Shown: positions 42,739 through 51,300 of the stretch, piece after piece | How positions within the stretch are numbered: the stretch's first letter is position 1 | Layout of the letters: every line of letters starts with the position of its first letter | From: UBA6398 sp963644855 | Lineage (GTDB): Bacteria > Bacteroidota > Bacteroidia > Bacteroidales > Bacteroidaceae | NCBI GenBank assembly: GCA_963644855.1 | Contig: CAVIQL010000009.1 | Span: 17,014 to 81,013 of the forward strand | Direction of reading: 5' to 3' | Length of the DNA stretch: 64,000 bases | Made by a program: the position numbers and the translations under genes | Notes under the pieces: model-generated | What the model saw: only the letters and a program-made list of their open reading frames with translations | What the model was told of the DNA's origin: nothing | Database searches by the model: none

Positions 42739-43410
42739 TTAGCAAGCGCCTCCGCAGAAAGCGTATTTCAAAACCACTGCCACGAACGCGAGCACTACTA
42801 TTGTTACGTAGACAGAGCCGATTACTTTCCAGCGGTTGAACCAAATCTTGCCGTTGATGCCGAGAGTTTGGAAAGCACTCCAGAAACCGTGGGTGAGGTG
42901 GAACCACAGAGCCACGAGCCACACGATGTAGATTACGGCATACACCGGGCAACCAAATGTTTGGGCAATGTAGCCTGCGCCGTCGGTTGGCATCAGTTCG
43001 CCTTCAATTCCGCTGAGCTCTGCGAACATCATGTTTGCCCAGAAGTTGTATAAGTGGAGCAACAAGCCCAGTATCACTATGACGCCGAGCACAAACATGT
43101 TTTGCGAAGCCCATTCTACTTTTTCGGGACGCGATGTTACGGCGTAGCGGTTGTTGCCGCGCGCTTTGCGGTTTTGCAGCGTTAGGATAAACGCGTAAAC
43201 AAAATGCAAGGCTACCAAGAAAGCAAGAGCCAAGGTTCCTGCCACGGCATACCAGTTGCTGCCGAGAAATTCACACACGCCGTTGTAAGCATCTTCGGAG
43301 AAGAGAACTACAACATTCATGGCGGCGTGGAAAGTGAGGAAAAGAATTAGGGCTATACCGCTTATCGACATAACCACTTTCTTTCCAACAGATGAATCAT
43401 ATAACCACAT
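42739..43410 (-). CDS. frdC: Fumarate reductase/succinate dehydrogenase cytochrome b subunit
   Basis: 223 residues with about five membrane helices (VVMSISGIALILFLTFHAAM; YAVAGTLALAFLVALHFVYA; MFVLGVIVILGLLLHLYNFW; YAVIYIVWLVALWFHLTHGF; VIGSVYVTIVVLAFVAVVLK). Conserved histidines in FHAAMN, LHFVYAF, LHLYNFW and WFHLTHGFWS are likely haem b ligands, as in the Wolinella-type di-haem subunit. It anchors the complex and oxidises menaquinol. First gene of the frdCAB operon. Confidence 0.94.
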   Translation of the reverse strand: MWLYDSSVGKKVVMSISGIALILFLTFHAAMNVVVLFSEDAYNGVCEFLGSNWYAVAGTLALAFLVALHFVYAFILTLQNRKARGNNRYAVTSRPEKVEWASQNMFVLGVIVILGLLLHLYNFWANMMFAELSGIEGELMPTDGAGYIAQTFGCPVYAVIYIVWLVALWFHLTHGFWSAFQTLGINGKIWFNRWKVIGSVYVTIVVLAFVAVVLKYAFCGGAC

Positions 43411-43473
43411 AGATTGTTGGATTTAATTATTGATGTTAATGTTTTTGCTGTTTGAGAAAATTCTAAGTGTGTG

Positions 43474-43481
43474 CAAAGTTA
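43474..43481 (-). promoter_or_regulatory. -7 promoter box of frdCAB
   Basis: CAAAGTTA reads TAACTTTG on the minus strand, 64 bp before the frdC ATG. Confidence 0.65.
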
Positions 43482-43549
43482 TACAATTCCCTAATTTCGG
43501 CAAAAATGAAATGGCGAAAAAACACACCCTTTTGATGTCTTCTGAACAA

Positions 43550-43622
43550 TAAGGCGAATTATTTGAAAAATGTCGGATATTGTTTAAAAAATATCGGATA
43601 TTATTTTTGCAATAAAGCATCT
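43550..43622. repeat. Intergenic 21-bp-phased element, copy 9 (two cores)
   Basis: Two cores, 43571 (TGTCGGATA) and 43592 (TATCGGATA), 21 bp apart; where the third would start (43550) the sequence is degenerate. Right end ATTATTTTTGCAATAAAGC. Between the frdCAB promoter and the hemD terminator. Confidence 0.75.
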
Positions 43623-43691
43623 TGCTTAAATGGGAGCGCGCATGGCAGTGAAAATGTCTTGTAAAACTTAGAAAATGAGGAGCATGGGTAA

Positions 43692-43726
43692 AACAAAAGC
43701 CGTTGGAGATTTTCTCCAACGGCTTT
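43692..43726 (-). terminator. Intrinsic terminator of hemD
   Basis: AAAGCCGTTGGAGA and TCTCCAACGGCTTT are a perfect 14-bp inverted repeat with a 3-base loop; TTGTTTT follows on the minus strand. Confidence 0.9.
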
Positions 43727-43746
43727 GTATTCTATCAATGGTCTTT

Positions 43747-44487
43747 TTATTTGTTCTCCGAAAGGTATTTGTCGAGCGCAGCAGTTATTGAAGGCGTTTC
43801 AGGAGTAGGTGCCGCAACGTCCATTCGCAATCCCACTTCTTTCACTGCCTTTTGTGCCGAATTGCCATAGCATACTATGCGGATATCTCCCTGTTGGAAA
43901 TCGGGGAAATTCTTTTTCAAAGCATGCACTCCGGCAGATGTGAAGAATATAAGCATGTCGTAGTCGAATTTCTCGTCGGGTTTGAAATCATTGCTCACTG
44001 TGCGATACATCACAGTCTCTTTATATTTCAATCCTTTTGAGTCGAGAGCAATTTGCATTTGGTTGTCGTGCACATCGCTCACGGGAATCAAATATTTTTC
44101 TGCCTTGTGTTTCTGCATCACTGCAACAAGTTCGGGAAGTTTGCCCGATGTGCCGAAAAACACCTTGCGTTTGCGGTAAACCACATACTTTTGGATATAC
44201 AAAGCCACGGTTTCCGAAATTCCAAAATACTTCATGTCTTCGGGAATAGTGGTTCTTTGCTCCTTGGCAATGCGGAAAAAATTGTCAACAGCTGTACGTG
44301 AAGTGAAGACTATCGCAGTATAGTCAAGAATATTAACCTTTTCCTTGCGGAAATCTTTTGCGCTTACACCTTCTACCTTTATAAACGGACGGAAAACGAG
44401 TTCCACTCCAAACTTTTGCGCAATATTGAAATAAGGTGATTTTTCAGAACTTGGTTGTGGCTGTGATACCAGAATTTTCTTGATCAT
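43747..44487 (-). CDS. hemD: Uroporphyrinogen-III synthase
   Basis: 246 residues with the loosely conserved two-domain HemD fold: ILVSQPQPSSEKSPYFNIA at the start, IVFTSRTAVDNFFRI (the S-x-x-A/G-V motif), YFGISETVALYIQ, and LIFFTSAGVHALKKNFPDF followed by RIVCYGNSAQKAVKEVG in the second half. It closes hydroxymethylbilane to uroporphyrinogen III in tetrapyrrole synthesis, which the haem-bearing FrdC needs. Sequence similarity within this family is low, but the domain pattern is convincing, and pairing with DUF4271 is usual in Bacteroidota. The gene starts 1 bp after the DUF4271 stop. Confidence 0.85.
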   Translation of the reverse strand: MIKKILVSQPQPSSEKSPYFNIAQKFGVELVFRPFIKVEGVSAKDFRKEKVNILDYTAIVFTSRTAVDNFFRIAKEQRTTIPEDMKYFGISETVALYIQKYVVYRKRKVFFGTSGKLPELVAVMQKHKAEKYLIPVSDVHDNQMQIALDSKGLKYKETVMYRTVSNDFKPDEKFDYDMLIFFTSAGVHALKKNFPDFQQGDIRIVCYGNSAQKAVKEVGLRMDVAAPTPETPSITAALDKYLSENK

Positions 44488-44488
44488 T

Positions 44489-45529
44489 TTAAATGTTCAC
44501 TATCAATATTTCGTTGAAATACACCAATGCTTTCCAAAGTAATAGCACAGGTATCAATTCCAGGGTGCAAAAGTACGCAATTAAATGGACTTGACTAAAT
44601 CTATAATTGAAAAATATTTGTTTACACTTGATTAGCAGAAGTAATTTGAAAATTGCGACTAACAAAACAACTACTATTTCGAGCGTTTTGAACGTCAAAT
44701 CAAAATAAACAACGAGTAGTGCCACAATGAAAAGCGACAATCCCATTAGGGTAATGGTAAGCAGATATGAGTCGAGCCACTTGCGGTTTTGATTACGGTC
44801 GAAAAACACCCAGTTGACAAATTTGTAGACCACGAACTTTGACGCAAAATACAGCAAACCTATTGCCGTGTCCATTCCGAGGAGTATGTAGGGCGAAATC
44901 TGGTTGAAAACTTCGGTGAGGTTAAGTTGCGTGTAGTCGAAAAACAATATTGCCACCGTGAGGCAGGTTTGTATCACAAGGAAAGCCTGTCCGCGGATTT
45001 CGGAGTTTGTGTTCGTTGAAAAATTGTCGTCGTCTGTTCGCGAATAAAAGTAGTTTTTCACCTTTTCAACGAGCGTTCTGATGTTTCTGGCGATAAACAT
45101 TGCGGCGATAAAGAAGCTTAGCAAAAGCAATCCCGTAACATAATCGTCGTAGCTAAGACGATAGTCAATTGGTTCGGCGGCCATTCCGATTTGGTTCACG
45201 CGGAGTTCGGAATGGAAGTAGTTTTTGTCGGTGAAATAGTTGTTTCTTACGTCAAACTTCTTGAGATCCACATTCGCGGGCGAGCCTTTGAGTCCGGGAA
45301 TATAGAGAGTGTCGGGACGTGTTGAGATATTGGTGAGCGGAGGTATGTCCATCATTGCCTGCACAGCCGAGTCTTGTTGTTCGGGAGTTGCATCGGCGGG
45401 GAGCATACGCAATATTCCCGCTACCGTCTTGGGCTTTGCCTTGGGAAGAACAGACATCGTGTCGGCGGTTTCCTCAAACGAGTAACTGCTTACGGTATCT
45501 TGCGGAAGGGGGAATGGGATATGTGTCAT
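44489..45529 (-). CDS. DUF4271-domain membrane protein
   Basis: 346 residues: a ~130-residue N-terminal part without hydrophobic segments, then six or seven membrane helices (VTGLLLLSFFIAAMFIARNI; FLVIQTCLTVAILFFDY; YILLGMDTAIGLLYFAS; YLLTITLMGLSLFIVALLVVYF; LEIVVVLLVAIFKLLLLI; HLIAYFCTLELIPVLLLW). This is the DUF4271 architecture, known only from Bacteroidota and without assigned function. It sits directly before hemD, separated by 1 bp, and 31 bp after the LOG-family gene, so all three are probably one transcript. Whether it is involved in haem chemistry is a guess from context. Confidence 0.8.
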   Translation of the reverse strand: MTHIPFPLPQDTVSSYSFEETADTMSVLPKAKPKTVAGILRMLPADATPEQQDSAVQAMMDIPPLTNISTRPDTLYIPGLKGSPANVDLKKFDVRNNYFTDKNYFHSELRVNQIGMAAEPIDYRLSYDDYVTGLLLLSFFIAAMFIARNIRTLVEKVKNYFYSRTDDDNFSTNTNSEIRGQAFLVIQTCLTVAILFFDYTQLNLTEVFNQISPYILLGMDTAIGLLYFASKFVVYKFVNWVFFDRNQNRKWLDSYLLTITLMGLSLFIVALLVVYFDLTFKTLEIVVVLLVAIFKLLLLIKCKQIFFNYRFSQVHLIAYFCTLELIPVLLLWKALVYFNEILIVNI

Positions 45530-45560
45530 CGCTTACCTTTTGTGGTTTTGTATGTGCGGG

Positions 45561-46148
45561 TTAAAGTTGCGCCATTTTTGATATTGTGGTGTCCCACTGC
45601 GGTGTGGTTTTTGCCAAATCCAATGCCTGCTGCGGCGTGTCGGCTATTTTCCATATTTCTCCGTGTATCTCGCGCATGAAATTCTCGCTTATTGCTTTTC
45701 TGAACATTTCTATCAGTGGGTTGAAGTATCCCCGGGTGTTGAGAATTACTATCGGGTTTGCATAAAGCCCGAGTTGTTTCCAGGTTATTGCTTCTGTGAG
45801 TTCTTCGAGCGTTCCCACTCCGCCGGGCAGGGCTATTGTTGCGTCTCCAAGCGCTACTATTTTTTCTTTACGCGAGTGCATGTCGGGGGTAACTATCAAA
45901 TTTGTTAGTCCGTCCCTGCACCAGCCGTTGTTGACCATGAATTCAGGAATTACTCCGGTTACTTTTCCGCCGGCATTGATTGCTGCGTCGGCCAAAGCGC
46001 CCATCAGTCCCACTTTTCCCGCTCCATATACTATTTCTATGCCTTCGTGTGCGAGCAATGTGCCCAATTGTGTGGCGGCATCGAGATATTCCTGTGCTAC
46101 TTGCGAACTTGATGCGGCGTAAACGGCTATTCGTTTTATGTTGTTCAT
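45561..46148 (-). CDS. LOG/TIGR00730-family Rossmann protein (copy A)
   Basis: 195 residues. IAVYAASSSQVAQEYLDAA at the N-terminus, YGAGKVGLMGALADAA, MHSRKEKIVALGDATIALPGGVGTLEELTEAITW: the PGGxGTxxE signature plus the MHxRK motif define the LOG family (cytokinin riboside 5'-monophosphate phosphoribohydrolase-like). In bacteria they are thought to hydrolyse nucleoside 5'-monophosphates to base and ribose 5-phosphate, possibly a side-product clean-up. A second member is at 59566. First gene of the LOG-DUF4271-hemD transcript. Confidence 0.85.
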   Translation of the reverse strand: MNNIKRIAVYAASSSQVAQEYLDAATQLGTLLAHEGIEIVYGAGKVGLMGALADAAINAGGKVTGVIPEFMVNNGWCRDGLTNLIVTPDMHSRKEKIVALGDATIALPGGVGTLEELTEAITWKQLGLYANPIVILNTRGYFNPLIEMFRKAISENFMREIHGEIWKIADTPQQALDLAKTTPQWDTTISKMAQL

Positions 46149-46153
46149 TTCTT

Positions 46154-46200
46154 GAAAAAATAATGCCCGACGTATTCACGGCTATGTGATACGTCGGGCA
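46154..46200 (-). terminator. Intrinsic terminator of metK
   Basis: TGCCCGACGTAT and ATACGTCGGGCA form a perfect 12-bp stem; TTATTTTTT follows on the minus strand. The preceding bases read TAATTTTG (46199-46206, minus), a -7-like box, so the same site may also start the LOG operon with a 5' hairpin; that second role is speculative. Confidence 0.85.
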
Positions 46201-46218
46201 AAATTATAGAATTATCTT

Positions 46219-47502
46219 TTAAATTCCGAAGGTTTCTCGTATTTTGTCAACGTAGTCGAGTTTCTCCCAGGTGAAGAGTTCCACGGTTTCTGTCTTGTCG
46301 CCGTAGTATGCGTTGTGGTATGTTTTTGTAACCACTTGGGGCTCGCGGCCGAAATGTCCGTAAGCAGCTGTCTCTTCATAGATTGGATTGCGCAGTTTCA
46401 AGCGTTCTTCGATTGCATAGGGGCGAAGGTCGAAAATCTTGCCTATCTTCTCTGCAATTTCTCCGTCAGAGATTTTCAGATGTGAGGTGCCGTTGGTATT
46501 TACATATATATTAATAGGCTCTGCCACGCCTATTGCGTAACTCAATTGTATCAATACTTCATCTGCCACGCCTGCTGCTACGAGGTTCTTGGCTATGTGG
46601 CGTGCTGCATAGCATGCAGAGCGGTCTACTTTCGATGGATCTTTTCCCGAGAACGCTCCTCCGCCGTGTGCTCCGCGTCCGCCATAGGTATCAACTATGA
46701 TTTTGCGTCCGGTGAGTCCGGTATCGCCGTGAGGACCTCCGATTACGAACTTGCCTGTGGGGTTTACAAAATATTTGATGTCGTTGTTGAAGAGTTTCTT
46801 CACCGATTCGGTTTTGATTTCGCTTATTACGCGCGGAATTACTATGTTTACAACGTCTTCGCGTATCTTGTCGAGCATAGCCTTGTCGGCAGCGTCTTGA
46901 TTGCCGTCCTTGGCTTCCACAAACTCATCGTGCTGGGTAGAAACTACAATGGTATCGATGCGCACAGGTTTGTTGTTGTCGTCGTATTCCACGGTTACCT
47001 GACTTTTTGCATCGGGACGGAGATAAGTCATCACCTTGCCTTCGCGACGAATGTCGGCAAGCACAGTGAGAATCTTGTTGGCGAGTGCAAGAGTCAGGGG
47101 CATGTAGTTGGCAGTTTCGTTGGTGGCGTAACCAAACATGATGCCCTGGTCGCCGGCTCCCTGGTTTTTGGGGTCTTCGCGCTCCACGCCGCGACGAATG
47201 TCGGCGCTTTGTTCATGAATTGCGTTGAGCACTCCACACGACTCGGCTTCGAATTTGTATTCTGCCTTTGTGTAACCTATGCGGCCTATTGTGCGGCGCA
47301 CCACATCGTGAAGGTCGAGATAGGTAGAGGTTTTTACTTCACCTGCCACTACCACTTGGCCAGTGGTAACTAATGTTTCGCAAGCTACTTTGGAGTTGCG
47401 GTCATAGGCGAGCAACTCGTCAAGCACGGCGTCCGATATTTGATCGGCCACCTTGTCAGGATGTCCTTCTGACACTGATTCGGAAGTGAATAAGTAAGCC
47501 AT
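46219..47502 (-). CDS. metK: S-adenosylmethionine synthetase
   Basis: 427 residues. VSEGHPDKVADQISDAVLD (ATP-binding), the GAGDQGIMFGYA signature, FVIGGPHGDTGLTGRKI and GGGAFSGKDPSKVDRSAC are all present in the canonical order. It makes AdoMet from methionine and ATP, feeding among others the two DNA methyltransferases of the island. Slightly longer than E. coli MetK (384), with a Bacteroidota-type insertion of charged residues in the middle. It has a long 5' leader with a SAM riboswitch candidate and its own terminator. Confidence 0.97.
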   Translation of the reverse strand: MAYLFTSESVSEGHPDKVADQISDAVLDELLAYDRNSKVACETLVTTGQVVVAGEVKTSTYLDLHDVVRRTIGRIGYTKAEYKFEAESCGVLNAIHEQSADIRRGVEREDPKNQGAGDQGIMFGYATNETANYMPLTLALANKILTVLADIRREGKVMTYLRPDAKSQVTVEYDDNNKPVRIDTIVVSTQHDEFVEAKDGNQDAADKAMLDKIREDVVNIVIPRVISEIKTESVKKLFNNDIKYFVNPTGKFVIGGPHGDTGLTGRKIIVDTYGGRGAHGGGAFSGKDPSKVDRSACYAARHIAKNLVAAGVADEVLIQLSYAIGVAEPINIYVNTNGTSHLKISDGEIAEKIGKIFDLRPYAIEERLKLRNPIYEETAAYGHFGREPQVVTKTYHNAYYGDKTETVELFTWEKLDYVDKIRETFGI

Positions 47503-47599
47503 TTTTTATAATGTATTTATGTGCGGCGCGTTTTTTCACGCTCACACGGGTTATGTTGTCCTCTCTTTGCGGGAGTGGAGGCATACTGCACTATTGTTC

Positions 47600-47709
47600 T
47601 TAAACTTTGCGGAAACGCACATGGTCGGCATTAAGTATGACCATTGTTTTAGCATTGTTTTCAAGTGGTTGCAAGCAGCCCAAATCTATCCACCCTACAA
47701 GTGTAAAGC
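47600..47709 (-). promoter_or_regulatory. SAM-I-like riboswitch in the metK leader
   Basis: Read on the minus strand from ~47697: GGGTGGATAGATTTGGGCTG, TTGCAACC, GCTAAAAC and a P4 hairpin ATGGTC...GACCAT (47644-47622). These match in order the SAM-I core (GGUGGAGGGA-UGG, GGCAACC, GGUGCUAA, P4). A bulged P1 can be drawn between CTTTACACTTG and CAAAGTTTAAG. The leader is ~240 nt from the -7 box to the metK ATG, unusually long here. No terminator with a T-run separates it from metK; control may be on translation through a hairpin near 47525-47555. The P1 fit is imperfect, so covariance-model scoring is needed. Confidence 0.65.
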
Positions 47710-47743
47710 CTCGCGCGGTGGCGCACCGGCTATTTTCACGCTG

Positions 47744-47751
47744 CAAAAGTA
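47744..47751 (-). promoter_or_regulatory. -7 promoter box of metK
   Basis: CAAAAGTA reads TACTTTTG on the minus strand, matching TAnnTTTG, 34 bp before the aptamer candidate. Confidence 0.6.
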
Positions 47752-47894
47752 GCACATTGATTTGTTACGGCAAATATATAGACAATGTTTTTTCGATAAA
47801 AAATTTTCCCCTCCTCAATGGCTTTGCAAAGAGGGCTTTTTGTGCTCCAAAAGTCAAATTCTCAAAAAGCTGTAAAAGAGATGTTTACAACTGG

Positions 47895-47983
47895 GCGAAA
47901 TATGGTTTTTCTAATGTCTGATATTTTTTAAACAATGTCCGATATTATTTAAACAAAGTCCGATATTATTTTTGCAATATGCC
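47895..47983. repeat. Intergenic 21-bp-phased element, copy 10
   Basis: Cores at 47915 (TGTCTGATA), 47936 (TGTCCGATA) and 47957 (AGTCCGATA), 21 bp apart; left end GCGAAATATGGTTTTTCTAA, right end ATTATTTTTGCAATATGCC. It lies between the divergent metK and the 1454-residue gene. Confidence 0.85.
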
Positions 47984-48054
47984 GTGTTGTTTTTTAGGTA
48001 TGCTAAAACGGTTTTCCGCCATCGCAATATTGCCGCAAAATTCCGCCTTTTGTG

Positions 48055-48086
48055 CTAACCATCTGCCGTTCGTTTCTAACCATCTG
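48055..48086. repeat. Direct repeat upstream of the 1454-residue gene
   Basis: CTAACCATCTG occurs at 48055-48065 and again at 48076-48086, exactly 21 bp apart. It could be a pair of activator sites for the gene starting at 48314. A run of nine C (48134-48142) follows 47 bp later. Confidence 0.45.
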
Positions 48087-48313
48087 TCATGTGTCTCCGA
48101 TAATGCTAAAAAGGTTTTTGATTAGTTAAAATACCCCCCCCCGATTTTGCCGCTTTTGGTAGTTTTTCGACGTAATGTGAGCGAAATAAGCGATTTTTGT
48201 GTCGAAACATATACGTTGTAATAAAAAAATCATTAAGTTTACACCCCATAATCAAGGGAACACAATTACATGGGATTTGAATTTTTTATGTTTAATCAAA
48301 ATACCAAAACACA

Positions 48314-51300
48314 ATGAAGAAAATTTTTCTATGGATCAGGCTCTGTGTTATGGCCTGTATTTTAGGAGTTTCTTCGGGTGCCTATGCCCAAAGCTATCAA
48401 GCCGATGAGAGCGAACCTCTTATCACTGTGGTTTCGGGCACGGGGGAGACACAGCTCACGAGTAACTGCACCTGGAAACCCGAAAAAGGAAGCGACAACT
48501 ACCTTGAGGAAAACAATGCCGCATTCTACGATGAAGGCAATTATCTCGGCACGTTGATCGACGGAAGTCAGCAAACTTATTGGCATTCCGACCCTAACAT
48601 GAATTTGAACAACGAGGATTGCTATATTCAGGTAGACCTCATGCGCAGCGACTTGCAGAGAATGTTTTTCATGCTCAACCGTCGTTGTGACTACTACACT
48701 CCCGAAAAAAGATATCGCTACGGCAGTACGCCCGTTAAGCTCGATATTCAGGGAACAAACACTCCAGACGACGAAACTTCCTGGAAACTTTTAACACAAC
48801 TCACGGATATTCCTCCATCACAGGACCATGACTACACTTGGCCCTATATGACGCTTCTCGAATTCCAACAGGCATACCGCTATCTGCGTCTTGTTCCCCG
48901 CAAGTCAGCAATAGCAAGCCTTACCGACAACTATGTTTATTGGACTATCTCGGAGATACAGTTCTATCCCGCACTCAAGATTGAAGACCAGGCTGTGATA
49001 TTGCAAAATCTCGTAGACAGTATCTACGACCTCAAACGCGATTTCCAGGTTGGCACAACTCCGGGATATGTTTCGCAAGAAGCATACGACGCATACACCG
49101 AGGAATTCTCAAAAGCTCTCGACGTACTCGATAATTCTACTTCGCAAACCGAACTTGGTGAGGCTGTAACAAGTCTGCGCAAGGCATTCAATGACATAAA
49201 TGCAGCAGTAATTCCTATTCCCGACGGTTGCTATTTCATAGAAAGCGCTTATGTAAACTTTGAAACCAAACAAAAACTTACCAAAGCTTTCTATTCCTCC
49301 AACAGCCAAGTACTTTGGGGAACTCTTGACGAGAATGACGTTTCATTCTATTACTTCTTGACCCGCCAGCCCGATGGAAACTACACTGTGCGTTGTGCAG
49401 GAAACGATAAGTATATCTATACTGTTGAAGGAGATGCCAGAATGGCCACCGTGCTTTTGCCTATGGCGGATACAGATACCGTTAACCAAGTGTTCACTCC
49501 TATAGGCAATGGTACCTACTACATCTTAAACACAAAGAACAAGAATCCCTATCATCCGTTGAGCAATGGCAATGGAAGTGGTTTGGGCGGAAGTGTTGTG
49601 CCAGCAAGTATATACGAAGAAGTTTCCACATGGAAATTAGTTGCAGCCGATACTACCAAGATTGAAGAGCTGAAGAAATATAAAGAGCAGAAAGAAAAAG
49701 CCCTCGCTTTGATAGATTCTCTAAAAGAGCCGCGCATAACTTCTTTCACAGTTAAGTCGCCTACCAACGGACTAATCACAGAAGTTTCACAACTCTCGAG
49801 CAACTGTGCTTGGAGTTCATCAAACGATGTAGATGCTCTTATCGATGGAAAATCATCAACGCACTTCCATTCCTCAACAAGCATGAGCGTTTTCACTGAC
49901 AACGAATATTTGCAGATTAATCTTAATCGTAGCGATATTTCTAAACTCTATATAGAGTATTGGGGTCGTGGTGATGGTGAACCTTCGGGTAACGAATGGC
50001 ACGACTCGCCTAACAAAATCTTGGTTAAGGCTACCAATACTCCTGACGACGATACTTCTTGGAAAGAAATTACTACTTTGTCGACAGGTTTCCCCGGAAA
50101 CGTACACAACGCTCACTATTTGTCGCCGGTTGTCGATTTGAAAGACGCTTACCAATATGTTCGTTTGTATATCCAGGGCACAACTTCAGGCAATAGCTAT
50201 TGGAATCTCAATGCTCTCCAACTCTATCCCGAAAAATTGGAGGCTGCTTCAGGTTCTCTCTATTCAACAGTTCCAGAAATGAAGACTGCCGTTGATAATC
50301 TCGACGCTATTATAAAGAATGCTGACGATCATATCAACAATCTTACTGTTGACGGAACAGAATTGAAAGGCATGGACGAGTCAATCAAGACTATAAACGA
50401 CCTTCTCAATAGTGTTGAACGCATTCAAGCTATCATAAACGACGCAAATGCTTTGTCAAAGAAACTCTATGTGAACAATACTTCAGAAGATATTGGTCTC
50501 ATCAAGGAAGTTAACACGAAAGACGACGGTACTAACCAGCTTTCGAGCAACTGTACTTGGATGGCGATTACAGAAGGCAATGATAACTATTCTTTCAACG
50601 AAGCATTTATCAATGACAACTATAATCTTCTTGGTGCTCTCATAGATAATGACGATCAGACCTATTGGCATTCTGATCCCCACAACAATGATATTCGTTC
50701 TTCCGAAAGTTATTTGCAAATCGACCTCAAACGCAACGACGTTGCTTCGTTTGCTTTCAGAATCGATCGCCGCAACGACCTTTATAACGGCACTAACCGT
50801 CGCGGAACAGCTCCTAACACAGCTATAATATATGGTACGAATGACGATGCTATCGGTGGAAATATAAGTGGTGCTTGCAGCGAATGGGATAAAGTTGCAG
50901 AACTTTCTAACATGCCCGATCCTAATGTAGGAACTTATTGGCCTTATTTCACCAATGAGATTACTCCCGCCAAGCCTTATCGTTATTTGCGTTTCCGTTT
51001 CCTTACTTCAATTCCCAATTACGCTTATGTTTCGTTCAGTGGCTTCCAGGTTATCGAAGGCAAAGACCTTTATGATCTTGATAACTCACAGTACTACTAC
51101 GTAGAGGGTATGAAAGACGCTGCCGACAAGATGAATGCTCTTGCTAAGCAGGTTCAAGATAAGATTGACGGAGGAACTGCTACTCTCGCCGATGGTCAGG
51201 AACTTCAAGAGGCTATCGATGCAGTTAAAGCCCTTTATCAAGACAAAAATGCCCTTGCTTCTCTAATTGAGACAGCACATAAACTTGTGGATAACACAGA

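Noticed and set aside
46546..47373. Plus-strand ORF of 275 residues
   Set aside because: Antisense to metK; shadow frame without motifs.
47521..47921. Small plus-strand ORFs in the metK leader region
   Set aside because: They cross the metK promoter and aptamer candidate on the opposite strand and have no plausible start signal.
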